From contig NC_080582.1 of the NCBI RefSeq assembly GCF_029962835.1, forward strand, positions 72,226,177 through 72,290,176: a stretch of 64,000 bases of DNA. Direction: 5' to 3'. Below are positions 11,251 to 24,523 of the stretch, in pieces. A program made the translations under genes and the position numbers. This DNA is from Magnolia sinica (Eukaryota; Streptophyta; Magnoliopsida; Magnoliales; Magnoliaceae). Below the pieces are notes generated by a model. It did no database searches, had not been told where the DNA came from, and saw only the letters and a program-made list of their open reading frames with translations. The first letter of the stretch is position 1; each line of letters starts with the position of its first letter.

Positions 11251-14200
11251 CTACTGGCTCTGGCTCCCGGTTACCGGAAGGTATACCCCCTCCGCTGCCG
11301 ACCAAATGTTGTCGGGACGCTTATCTCGAACACCACATACCTGTAAAAACACACAAGAAATGCACAGCGTAACCTGAGAAAGAGGTATGCTACTCAAAAC
11401 CACCCTTTTATAAGTACAAAAATTCAGACAGTTCAATCATCGGGTTCACTGCATGCGCACAGTGAATGTGGTCCATGGGTCATCTTTTCAACCAAAAGCA
11501 TTTTAAACATGGTACACCAATCTAATTACTCCATTCACTAAGTGGGCAACCTCATGTGTGTGCCACATTTGCACATGCCAGCCCTAGTGCTGCAGAAGGG
11601 TTCTTGCGAGTGTACTACGTCATGGCTAGATTATTCCTGTAAGTGTGCACAGTACGTTACCTCTTGCTGGCCTCCAGCTATCCGAGTGTATTTCTTGTCA
11701 TGGCTATGTAGGTAGCCGCCAGTGTCAACATGTTGTAGCCTCACCCTTTGGTCTTGCCTCCATGTCTTTCCACTCCCCTCGATCTCAAGCCTGCAGAAGA
11801 ATGGCCCCAGCATAAAGCATCAGTCACTAAATATATGAGTTGGATGGAAGAGATTACGGGGATTTTTTTTTCTTTTTCTGAACATTATGGGAATGTTTGG
11901 TAACAGCAAAAGTCTAGTAATCAGCCAGGGACACAACTCTAGTCCATGGTTTTGCAACACAAGACTCAAAGAAAGGGGGTCAAGTTGTCCAATTTTTTAA
12001 AACCGTTACAGGGCATTTGTTATCCCTGGAGAAACTTGAGACCTGCTTGTCCCCCTTATGGTACACAATGGACTATTCTCTTGTGGTAAACATGCGACAC
12101 ATGTCCAACATATCCCACCGTCAAGCTTCAAGCACCACAAGTTTGCAGCATTCAACCTTCAAGCACCCTTTAGCTGCCGTGTGCCAGGTTGTACATGTGT
12201 CACATGTTTTGCATGTGCCACAATACATTGTGAAGTACCCCACATGCGCCACCGTACATCATCAGGCATCTTGCATATGCCGCATATGTCACTGTATATT
12301 TTCAAGGGCCATACATACACTATATGTGCCAAGTTTTTAACTTGCAAATGCACCACATGTGCCGCTGCCAAATGGGTCACTAGTTACGAATTTTGAGTCC
12401 CTCACCTCCAATAGTCTCCAGTATCGGATTGGTCTTCCCCTCCAAAGCAACTCACCTGCACAACAAGAAATAAGTACCATGTTGAACCAAGAATAAGAAT
12501 GATTCCAGTTTTGCAATCTCTTTTTTTCTTCTTTCTTTTCCAAAACAAGACTAACGCAAACACTTGAATGGAGTTTGTAAGGATGAAAGTGTACTGACCA
12601 ACATATTTATAATTTAATAAGATTTACGATAATTGGATCCTAATTGTATATCATCCTCCGAAAAGGACAGGAAACAGGAATGCTAGGAAAAGCATCCATG
12701 CCCAGTAATAGTAGCCACCATGGCATAAAAAACAATAAAACTGAGTAAATATGAGTTTAGGGAAATTTAAAAAAGAAAAAAATAATAATAAAAAATTACT
12801 TCCTCACCAAAACAAATATGCTTTAGGTCATTTTCTGTCAAATCCTTCTACAGGCATCTTAAAGAGGGCAACTAAGAAAGCAACACTACTGCAAGTATTT
12901 AGGAAATCCAAGGACCCAGGGTGCTGGTTGATGGGTCTAGGAAAGGTGTTGACGACCACTTTCAAACTAGAGAGATGACTGTAGCTAATTTCAGGTAAAG
13001 GCTTACAGGCTGGGGAATGGTGCAGCATCTTCCTTTATATTTTCCCTTCTGGTTTGGAATTTTGTAGTATTTTAGTTTGGGCTGCTGTGGACATTGAAGA
13101 AACCAATGGGATTTACGGTAGCTTGGAGGTATGGTTTCCAGATGGAGAAGGGACTGCATTTTCCAGAATCTAAACTCGGTGGCAGTTGCGTGGTCAATTC
13201 AGAAAAAGCATAATGAAATGGCATTCCATAAGGAAGAGGACAGTCTTCGTAAGGAGACGTCGGGAATTCAAGGTTGAGTCGTCTTGAGGGCTCTTTGATC
13301 CAACCAAATCGCTACACGAGTGGGTTATCTAAGATCTGCCAATCCAACCATTCAGATTGTCTTGATCATTGATCCTATCCAATTAATTAATGCAACCAAA
13401 TGGCCACACAAGTTTATCTAAGATCTGTACAATCCAACTTTTAATATTATCTTGATTGATGATTTGGACCAAATCAATGATTTGATGATTGATTGGATGG
13501 GATCAATGATCAACTTCCATTGTGGGGCCCATGGGATCAATCATATAGTTATCATGGGATTTACCTATTTAATTAGTCTAGGGTGAGATAGAGTCATGAG
13601 TTTAGTTAATAAATTCTCTTTTGTATTTTCGTCGCTTTCTTAGTGGACCACTTTTAGGGCATCAAACGATATCCAAATGACACAAAATTGGTCCCGTTTG
13701 ATAGCCCATTGCATTAGCTTTCAAATGTGTTCAAGATATGCAATTCTAACTCCGTTAGGGTGAGTTACGGCCTGTCTAAATAAGGCCATATGACAGTGAC
13801 CAGATTCCGGGACAATTTGGTCATTTCTATTACTATGGCTTCTAAATTTCAAGTCTATATAAGGTTATGCTATGAAGGTATAAGGAATTATTATTATGAT
13901 GATAGAAAACCTTAATCACGTACTCTTAAGGAAAAGAATAAAAAACAACAAAAAACTAGCCGTCACCAAATCCCAATGCCGGTACCATCTTTGATCCTAG
14001 CACCTCCTATTGATAACTCCTTCATTGATGCCTCCTCTTCGTTGCGCACCTTTCCAGTATTGATGCTCATTCAATGGATTTCTTGCTCAGTTTGTGATTC
14101 TTCGTTCTTTCGGGATTATTCATCAGTGATTTTTTTAATGGGGGATTCCAAGGGATTGTTGCTCGGCATGTTGACCTCTTTTTTCCTTTTACACACGCAC

Positions 14201-17200
14201 ACACCCCACACGGGCACTCGAACCCATGATCTCAATTTTGAAACGCACTGTGTCTACCACAGGCAAGTTGGGCTCTTCAAATTCATAGTCAAATGTGATA
14301 ATTACAATTGTTATTCTTGATGGAACAATTTATTTGATGTGGTTTAAGTCCACTAAGCTGTTCCTTGGAGGATGCAAGAAATTAGGATACCACCAACACA
14401 AAAAAGGCCTCGAAAGCTAATGGCCTTACATATAAGGACTGGCTAAGTGATAATTACAGTCATGACCCGATTGCTCCATTTCCTTCACCCCCGTCAAGAG
14501 CCGGACAATACCAAGAGTAGGCATTTACCGAGGCTAATATTCTATCCACAAATGGGGGAGATAGTAGCATTGCACTGTGTGGGAATGGAAGAGTGGGCAT
14601 CAGTCATGGTGGTCCAGGAGCAAGGGGCCAACTTGGGAAGGTAATTGAAGCTTTGTCCTTGCAGGAGGTGCAAACTAGCAGTGAGTATCCATCGGATATG
14701 CCATCTATTCCACCTTTACAAGTGGTCAACAACAACGGAAAGGAGATTGGAGATACTGGCAATCAGTTAATTGTATGCGAGAACATTTGATCGGTGATCG
14801 GGGAAGGAGGGCAGATCTCGATGGCTCATGGCATGCGGTGGATTAGGACAATTGGATATGTCGGCAAAATGGTAGGAGTTTCCTTCAGAGATTGCGAGGA
14901 TTTTATTGTCCTCATTTAGTTTGTGGATGAGAGGGAAATCATAAGTCATAGGCTGCTCAATAAAGCAAGGTTCACAAATCACCCAAGGGAATATGAGAAT
15001 TGTGTCCTCTATAAATTATGAAGCAAGGGTCTCCTCCAGAGGTGAAAAGAATGGTAGAGGGCCAAGTGTAGTTCATAAATGATGCCCGTCAGCCGGAACG
15101 TTAGGGGTTTGGGCGCCCGCAGAAGAGGTCCCAAATTAAAAATCTCTATACGAGCTATAAGGCTTAGGTAGTTAGTTGCCTTTCCAGAAACCAAAATTCA
15201 AAGGGTTGTAGACTCTTTAAAGCAAGGTTCACAAATCACCCAAGGGAATATGAGAATTGGTGGACCTTGTGTCCTCTGTAAATTATGAAGCAGGGGTCTC
15301 CTCTAGAGGTGAAAAGAACAGTAGAGGGCCAAGTGCAGTTCATAAATGATGTCCATCAGCTGGAATGTCAGGGGTTTGGGCGCCCACAAAAGAGGTCCCA
15401 AATTAAAAATCTCTATACGAGCTATAAGGCTTAGGTAGTTAGTTGCCTTTCAAGAAACCAAAATTCAAGGGTTGCAGACTCTTTAAAGCAAGGTTCACAA
15501 ATCACCCAAGGGAATATGAGAATTGGTGGACCTTGTGTCCTCTATAAAATATGAAGCAAAGGTCTCTAGAGGTGAAAAGAACGGTAGAGGGCCAAGTGTA
15601 GTTCATAAATGATGCCCATCAGCTGGAACATTAGGGGTTTGGGCGCCCGCGGTAGAGGTACCAAATTAAAAATCTCTATATGAGCTATAAGGCTTAGGTA
15701 GTTGCCTTTCAAGAAACCAAAATTCAAAGGGTTGTAGACTCTTTAAAGCAAGGTTCACAAATCACCCAAGGGAATATGAGAATTGGTGGACCTAGTGTCC
15801 TCTATAAATTATGAAGCAAAGGTCTCTAGAGGTGAAAAGAACGGTAGAGGGCCAAGTGTAGTTCATAAATGATGCCCATCAGCTGGAACATTAGGGGTTT
15901 GGGCGCCCGCGGAAGAGGTCCCAAATTAAAAATCTCTATACGAGCTATAAAGCTTAGGTAGTTGCCTTTCAAGAAACCAAAATTCAAAGGGTTGTAGACT
16001 CTTTATAGGGAGGAAGAAATAAGGATTGGGTGGCTCTTGATGCGGTGGGAGCAGGACGAATAGTAGTTATTTGGAAGAGTTTGAGATGAGGAGTGGTGGA
16101 GAGGTCAATTTCAATTTCAATGCTTCTTAGGGATCTAATGATGGGTTTTAAATGGGCATTCACAACAGTTTATAGCATGGTGTGTCATGAAGGCCGTTAC
16201 GTAAAGGTAACAGTGGCAACCGTTACATGTTACGGGGTCGTAACGGCCGTAACATCCATTATGAAAAAAATGACTCGTAATTGTCGTTAACGGCACGTTA
16301 CATCTCCTATAAAGGCCATAATAGCCCCATAATGGTCTATTATGAGACATACATGTTTTTCATACTTTTTAATCAGCATTACGGGGCAGATACAAGTTTT
16401 TCGAGGGTTTTTTCAATAAATAAAAAATAAAGACCGTAAAGGCCATTATGGGGCTGTAACAGCCATTATACCCTGTATCGTAAAGGAAACGGTGGTGGTC
16501 GTTATGGCCACCGTTACCGTTACGGAACAGCTTGGTTTATAGACTGAATTGACTAGTCCAGCGTTCTCATTCTAGGCAGAGTTGGACTCCAATCAGAATA
16601 GGTGGTAGTTCCCATGGTGCTTGGGGGGAGATTTTAATGTTGTTATATTCATATTTGAGAAGCTTTATGGACGTTACATAACATGTAGCATGAGGGGTTT
16701 TTTGGATTAGGTTTACAAGAACGAGTTGGTGGACATTCCGATGGGAAATGTAAAATTCGCTTGGACAAATGGGGAAGAAAGGATTGTAAAATCCAAGCTA
16801 GATGAATTTTTTGTTTCCTTTGATTGGGTGAAGTTCCCTCTTGTGCAATAGAGGAGCTTTCTGAGGTCCATTTCTACCCATTTTCCAATAACCTTGGAAG
16901 TGGAGGATTGGGGACCAAGCCCGTTCAAGTCTGCATTGATGTGGTTAAAAGCGGAAGGATTCTCAAATATAATGAAGGAATGGTGGAGCTCCTTTGTGGT
17001 AAAGGGACAAACAGGATTTAACTATTTCATATACTTAAATTACTCAAAGGAAAGATCAACATATGTAAGAAAGACGAAGACAAACAATATTCTTCAAGAC
17101 ATTCAGGTGCTCAACTGAAAGGTGGGATGGAGTTGTCGGAAGAGGAAAAGTCCATGAGGGTTAAGCTTTCATTAGAATATAGGAAATGCTTAAAGGAAGG

Positions 17201-20200
17201 CAGCGATATAGAGCAACATGGCTTAAGGAAGGAGACCACAAAAAAGTTTTCATAGCATTGCCACTACTTAGGCTAGGACTAATAAGATCCACGGTGTGAA
17301 GCTAGATGGGGTTAAGGTGGAGGAAAAATCTCAAGTTTGTAATGCCATAGTACAATTTTAAAAGAATCTTCTTTACTAGAGAGAGGTGGGTATGGCCACA
17401 GCTTAATAACTTGCCTCTTAATCAAATCTCTGAAGCGGGAGCCGAAAATTTAGAAAAACCAATATCCGAGGAGGAAGCTAAAATGACAGTAGATGCATTA
17501 GGCAAAAACAAGGCTCCGAGACCAAATGGATTTCCCATGGCTTTTTTTCAAGTGTCTTGGGAGCTTTGAAGGGTGAATTGATAACATTTATATTTTAGTA
17601 TCTCAAGAGCGGTAGCTTGTTGTCAGAGTTAGGCTCATCCTTCATAGCTATCATACCGAAACAAGGTGTTGAATGCTCGGCAGATTTCAAACCTATATGC
17701 TTTATTCAAGCTGAAAGTCGGGCAGGTTCAACCTGACCGACCCTTCACCAACCCGACATTGGGTTGGGCTCGGGCAAGATGTATCGGGTTCGGTCTCAGC
17801 CTTGGGCTATACAAACACCAACCCGATAAAACTTGGTTCAGGCTTGGGTTGAAGTCTTGGGTTGCCTGACCCAACCCGAACGCGATCGATATATAAGTTA
17901 CTTATAAATTATAATTAAGTGCGGATCGTCAGTGTTGAAGACACAGGAAAATCCAGTGTCGTCAGGTCTCATTAGTCCATGTTATTTCCAATGACTCAAG
18001 CTAACAAGATACACAGGATTTCTCTCCCAAATAGATTGTGTGCAACACAACACGAATTTTAAAGGAATAGTTGTCATATATTTTAGCTTGTTTATTTAGA
18101 AAAAATGAAGTTCTTTACGATAAATAATTACATATATATAATTAATAAAATCATAGGTATAAAAAATAAATAAATAAATAAATAAATAAAAAAGATGTGT
18201 ATTGAAATATAATAGACTAATGTAATAACGAAAATATTAGCATGTATCCACCTGACCAACCCCGCTTGCGTTGGGCTTGGGTTGAGAATTCCCAACCCGA
18301 GGTTGGGTTGGGTTGGGTTGGGTTGGGTTGGGTTAGGGTGTACAGGAACCTTGGGTTGGGCTAGGGTTGAGCACCGACCGGCCCAACTTTCAGCCCTAAG
18401 CCTTATAGGGGGTCCTTACAAAATCTTAGCAGAAGTCCTGGCATCCAACTTTCGAGTAGTAGTAGTAGTAGTAAACGTCATACCTAAAGTTCAAGTTGTT
18501 TTCCATTAGCCCGAAGACAAATTTTGGATTGTGATTTAATTGCTCACGAATGCATCGATCCACGTCATAGGGAAGGTTAAAAAAAGGGTATTATATGCCA
18601 ACTTGACATTGAGAAAGCATACAACTGTGGGCTGGGATTTTCTTAATTAGGTGTTGGGTCAATTGGGATGTGGGTTGAGATGGAGAAGGTAGATACAAGC
18701 AGTGTTTTAAATATCGACGATATCGACTGATATATCCCACGATATATCTTGTATCCCACCTGTGCGATACGAAACGCACACGTAGTGAGATATATCCCCC
18801 ATGTTCAATCCGATGAGCATTTTTTAAAAATTTTCGATCCTTTTTTCTATAAATCATGTTAAATTAGTATCAAATTGTTACAAATCCATGATTTGTCATG
18901 TTTTGTATGAAAAATCATGGATGGGGAGCTTCAATTTCGAGATTCTGAGGAGAATGACCAAGTTGCAGAAAATTGAAAAACAATCAAAATCGTTTAATCT
19001 AGTGGTTCTTCTTTTGCTTTTGAATGTATTGCTTATGTTTCCACGTGTCTTCTTATATTTATACATTATATGAATAGACTTTTAATTTACTTGCATCAAT
19101 TCAGTTAGACAACTCATAGATTAAGACCACATACAAAGAAAACCTATCATGTGCACTTGTTTTTTGTAATGTTTTGATTTGTAAGTGTGTATTGATGTCT
19201 TTTTTAACAATCACTGAAATTTCATTGAAAAAATCGACCAATTTCCAATATTTCCCCATGTTTCCAACAACAGCGATACATTATGCGATACAACCGATAT
19301 ATCTCGTGCGATAACTGATACGTATCCGTATCCCAAGGGTGAAATATGTAATGCGATACTGATATTTTGAACACTGGATACAAGAGTATATCCAGTCGGC
19401 CAAGTTCTCAGTTTTGGTCAACGAGTCTCCCAAAGGTTTCTTCAAGGCTTCAAGAGGTCTCAGACGGGATGATTTGCTATCATCCTTCTAGTTTGTAGTT
19501 GTAAAAGAAGTGCTTAGTCAGATGTTCCAAAGAAGAATGTCTGGAACATTAGCCGGCATCGGAGGTCCTTAGAAGGGCAAAATTAGATATAATGGGTTAG
19601 AACTCAAATATAAAGTCTCTGGCTAAGTATCCTCTTTCTTCTTTGTCTTGGTTTTCTTTGTTGTACTCATCTATAGCTTGTTCTTTCTTTCTTTAAAAAA
19701 TAAAAAATAAAAATCGTCGCCTTGCCAAATAAAAATAAAAATTGCAAACTTGATAACCCCAAATCTCAATCATACTTTAACTATAAAACATGAAAATGAA
19801 AACATCATCCCTAATAAAGAACTAAGATTATATTTAGAGAAATAATGCCAAAATGATTTATTTTGTGAAAGTAACCTCACATTAATGTGGCACTGGTTGA
19901 ATAAACAACCTAGGACCATGGACAATTGGAAACCTAAGTGCAAAGTTCCAAACATCGAATTTAGACTACAACCAATTCAATGGAAATTATTTATGGCCTC
20001 CTTTTTACTTCCTACAATCCCAAGTTGGTTTTGATAGTTATGAAAACTTTGTTTCTGTAAGATCGCTAAACACATGCTGAATCCAATCCATGCCCATGGA
20101 ACTTAAAAGTCTGTGCATTATGTGAGTGACCCATGTAATTATGGATATCAACAAGCTAAAAGAGTTCTCTAACAATGCATGTGTACGAGCGTATCTTGTA

Positions 20201-23200
20201 GCAGGAAATATCAACACCTGTGATCTTAACATCATGTGGCGCCTCAAATTTAAGATAGTCATGGGACAATGTTTGATTGTGGAGCCGAGAAGTGAGAACC
20301 TCAACTATGGTTCAAGATTTTGATCACTTAAAAGTGAACAGTTCCTTTCGAGTTAAGTTTTGGAGGAAAATGTGCATGATCAGATAGACCATTCTCATTC
20401 CAAAAGGGAATTAACATTTGAAGCAGAAAAACATGATATAAGGTTATCAAAGCAGGATAATTGAAGCTGAAGCCAAATCACAACTATCCCTCCAGTTGCA
20501 CCACTCATCTAGCTTTAGTATCGTACCAATACAGGATGGATCAGGACTTCTTTCAAGAATGGCTATAGATCCTATCCTGACGACAGTTTCCTACTTCTTT
20601 CAAGAATTGCCTTTTTATTTGGGGGGAAAGAGGCCAAGACAAAATATGTCATCATTTGAAAATGTAATGAAGCAACAAATCTTCCATTCTTTTCTTTTTT
20701 TTTCTTTTTTTTTTGAGAGCCAAGCAACAAATCTATTTGATGTTTCAACATTTATGAAAATGGGCACAAGTCACAACCATTGCAATGGGCAAAACTCACC
20801 AGCATGTTTTGCAAATTTATGTGGTTCACAATTTACTAGCCATTAATAACCACAAAAGGGGTATTGGGATTGTGCTATTGCAGAAGATAATCAACAAGGG
20901 GGTACCCATCCATGTCAACGCAAGCACCCTCTCCCTCTCCCTTTTCATTTGAAATTTGGGAATCCACTGTAGTCGTATGTCATCATTCTCTAGAAAAGGA
21001 GTTCTCTTTCCCATTTTGTGGTTTTTAAAAAAAATTTCCTAAGCTTTTAATGACTTATTTAAAAAATAATTATTATATTTTAGTTTCATTTTTGTGACTC
21101 GCCTGGTTTTGAATAAATCATATGGGTTTCAGCAATAGTTGCATGAAACATGAAGCGAAGCAGCAACAGATTCAGGTGCGGGAATGGGGAAGTGATTCTT
21201 TCAAAAAAAATTGCTTTTCGTTTGAATTTTGGGGATTACTATAGTTGTATGTCACCATTCCTTTAAAAAAAGGAGTCTTTTCCCATTTTGTGGTTTCTTA
21301 TTTTTCTACTTTTCCTTCAAAAAAAAAATTTTCTTTTACATTTTTCCTAAGCATTTAATAATATTTATTTTAAAATTTCTTTATTTTTTAAGTTTTGGTT
21401 GTATTGACTTCAGATATAGTTCCATGAAGCGTGAAATGAAGTAGCAACAGATTTGGGTGCAGGAATGGAGAAGCACCAATTTCAAAAAGTTAGCAAGCAT
21501 AAATGGCAAGGAAGCAGGAGCGCAAGTGCAATTCCGAAGCGTGATTCAAAGTGGGAGTGGCACTGTGGCACCTTGTTAGAAGGATCATGCAACTTTTGGC
21601 AACACGAAAGCTTTGGACCCTCCCAAGTGCGTAGGAGACCAAAACCAATATTTTAGACCTTGGTATTAATTGCCACCCTCTTCTTAACCACCCTAGAACC
21701 ATTAGAATATATCATTGGCTTACTATTTGGGTCCACCTATTCCACCAAATTCTAAGACATCATTGCTCGTGTTTAATGTATCAAATGCATCAGCTGATAT
21801 TTTCAGTATTGCAGGTCAATGATAAAAACCATCCAAGAATACAAATATTCCCACCAATACATATGCCAATATATCGCAATGTTGCAATATTTTGCCAATA
21901 TATCTTTGATATTTGGGTGATATTGATATTTGCGATATTTCAAATGAAAGCAGTGTAAATCAGTAAAATCAGAAAAAATAAAATTATTAGAAAAAACTAT
22001 TTTTCCAAATTTTTTTGGGGATTCTCTTTGTAGTTGCAAGGAAAACTAGTATGCATAGTGTAATGTTTTGAATTCTAAGTGTGCAATCGCGTGTCTTTCT
22101 TTTAGGGCTTGTTTGGGAACGTTGATTTGGAACCCCCTAGATTCCAAATCCCCTGGATTTGAAACCCCCTAGATTTGAAATCCTCCTATTGCATTTGGCA
22201 CCCTAAATTCAAAATCCCTTGTAATCCAAAAGTAGCTATGCATAGTATATTTACTAGGGTTTGAATTTAATTACTAAATCAATTTTAATATCTCTAATTA
22301 GTGTGCGCATGTAATGTCAGACACAATGGTTTTAATAAGCCTGTTGAAATATATACTTTGCCCGAAAATGATGAAATTTCAAGTCTCGGATGGGCCACAA
22401 GCACAAGATCGCATTTGAGTGACTGACCAACGATTTTTAACCGTTGATTTACATGGACAATGTTTGGACGGCGTCGATCATCCTTTAAAGTAATTATAGT
22501 GATGCAATTGATAATCTAATTGTTTTGGGATATCATTAGTGGGCCATGTGCCCAATAGATTAATAGTCTAGTGATACACATGTTACACATGCAACTCTTG
22601 GAGGGATTTTAGATGTAATCCTTGCTTTCACCTTGGATTTCAAACCCCCTCTTTGAGGGGATTTGAAAACCCCAGTTACTTTATGGTGCCAAACATGCCA
22701 GGGGATTTAAAATCCCCTCAAATCCCCCAAATCCATGGTGCCAAACGACCCCTTAGCATCTCCTCAATTTCCACCATATTGGATTACCTAAGTGTGAAAT
22801 ACTGAAATCCATATCCTAAGGATTTGATACATAGTACAATACCTGTACTCCGAATGCAGCAAAAACCCACCCGTTTCTTACCCCTTCAGGCTTCGGCATT
22901 TGTAAAGGAATGTAAACCTAATTCATCATTCATGCTCAAGTCCAATGACTCCCTCCCTCCCTCGCATATGCATGTACATATGCATGCATACATGAATGTA
23001 TATTTGTATGTGTGCATGTATGCATGCATGCATGTACGTAACTAACTACCAAAAGACATTGCAAGAGGGGCAAAGAGTGGCCAATAGTGAATGACCCTCT
23101 TGACCCTCCCTCGCAAGCAAGATTACTGGCTGCCTCATCAGCTACTTTCAAAGCCCCAAATCCCAATGCATACAGCACCCGTATGGGCAATAAGCACTCC

Positions 23201-24483
23201 AATTTCCCAAATGGAAGAGTTCTTACCACCAAGGAGCTGTCTCTAACCCCACGAAACCCATAGCTTCCTGGAGAAGGAAACAAAGCCCAGGTGAACTCTA
23301 CATGAAGGCAACTTCTCTATGGTTGGATCCAACTCCCTCAAAGACAAGGCCAACAGTGGAGCCAATGAGAGTTTTTTTTTTTGGGTGCATTGAAGGTTCG
23401 AGCCAGGTAAACTAAATTTGGAATAGGCAAAGACAAATTAAGGTGATCTACTTTAAACCTCTGCTTATTTCCATATTGTATTACAAGGTTATCCAAACTC
23501 TTTTTTTTTTTTTGGCCAAATGATAATTTAAAACCACCACCGGCAAATACTTTGATCCATAACTAAGGTTTGCAAAAACAGGAGATGCACTTCTTAAGTC
23601 ACTATATCTACCAAACAAAGCAGAGATGTAGATCATAGCAAATAGCCCTTCCTACTAACCGCTACTAAACACAAATAAAGCCATGAGACTATTACCGACC
23701 TCCAGGTTACCAGATATAGGGGATGCATGCAAGTGGCTGTGCAGCCATTTTCGGGTCCTCATATGCTGCAGTCTGACGATAGTTCCAGACTTAATGCCAT
23801 CACCTTGTTTGGCAGAGGATTCTGGCAAAGGATGCACAATCTGCAGAAGAATGAATCAAATAAACACCAAGCACTAAAATACCAGGATGAAGTACCCTAT
23901 ATGCAGCCACGACACGAGAACACTGACCCAAATGGGCCAAAATAGTACAGGGCATGATATCTAGGCAACTGTTTGCACATTCCTAGAAAAACCTTCAACA
24001 ATTATCCTCATAAGTAGCTTGCATTGATAAACTGATCAGTTGGAGACTTTCCCGGAAGAGGCCTGGTGGCAGCACTTGCCCTGCATGTGTCAATGTGGCA
24101 AACATGTGCAAGTTCCAGTCTGCTAACAGGCAAGCTCCACTGCTTATGTGCCATGGCCCAAAATCAAGCCAGTAGGCTCATCAGGTAGGCCACAAATGTA
24201 TGGAAAGAATGGACAGTTAAGAAGAATTGGTCAACATTCCACATTCCATACATAGGTGGCCCACTGATGAACAGACTGCCTGACTCTTGCACCAGAACAC
24301 AAGCAGTAGCACCTTCCTAATGAACAATCTGAATATCATATGCATGTGCAGGTTGGCACTTTTGGGGAAGTCCCTTTCACATTTGTCTAACCATTACTTA
24401 ATTTATGAAATCAAAATGCAGAAATTCGTATTAAATAATCATAAAGTATTAAAGGTTTATTTTATTTTGAGAGAGAGAGAGAT

Positions 24484-24523
<40 letters not shown>

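Larger units (their letters stand above)
14440..19720 (+). mobile_element. Degenerate L1-type LINE, interrupted by nested insertions
   Basis: ORF2 pieces appear in the correct order. The endonuclease start (WNIRGLGA) lies in the tandem array; then come LDAVGAGRIVVIWKS with LMMGFKWAFTTVY at about 16030-16170, WCLGGDFNVV at about 16617, and DIPMGNVKFAWTNGEERIVK at about 16730. Reverse transcriptase follows: IPKQGVECSADFKPI at about 17656, then SLIGGPYKILAEVLASNF at 18400, ILDCDLIAHECIDPRHREG at about 18520, and finger/palm remnants to about 19530. The YADD region is missing, and the 3' tail is A-rich (about 19693-19720). Many stops and frameshifts make it a pseudogene. The 5' limit is uncertain; 14440-14960 reads as probable ORF1 or linker sequence. 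It lies antisense to the SDF2-like gene. Confidence 0.8.
12456..23699 (-). other. Giant 11.2-kb intron 3 of the SDF2-like gene
   Basis: The donor GTCGGT at 23699 and the acceptor TTGTTGTGCAG ending at 12456 bracket 11,244 bp, while the flanking codons (…GNLE | VSCFG…) join in frame exactly as in homologues. The intron holds a sense-strand LINE with three inserted DNA elements, a second hAT-family copy with a Tourist-like element, a 273-bp tandem duplication and an LTR-like stretch (about 13600-13960, TATATAAGG at 13854). The donor is GT but not the consensus GTAAGT/GTATGT. Confidence 0.9.

Noticed and set aside
12017-12396. His/Cys/Met-rich frames of about 110 codons
   Set aside because: They arise from repeated CACATGTGCC/CATATGCCGCAT motifs in SDF2 intron 4 and overlap exon 4 on the other strand.
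18296-18340. (GGGTT)n run resembling telomeric repeat
   Set aside because: The unit is GGGTT, not the plant telomere GGGTTTA, and it sits inside a hAT-like element with other GGGTTGGGC motifs, so it is element sequence.
22936-23045. Met/His/Cys-rich frame, possible metal-binding peptide
   Set aside because: It comes from a TGCATG/TGTATG-type microsatellite (about 22965-23040), not from a coding signal.
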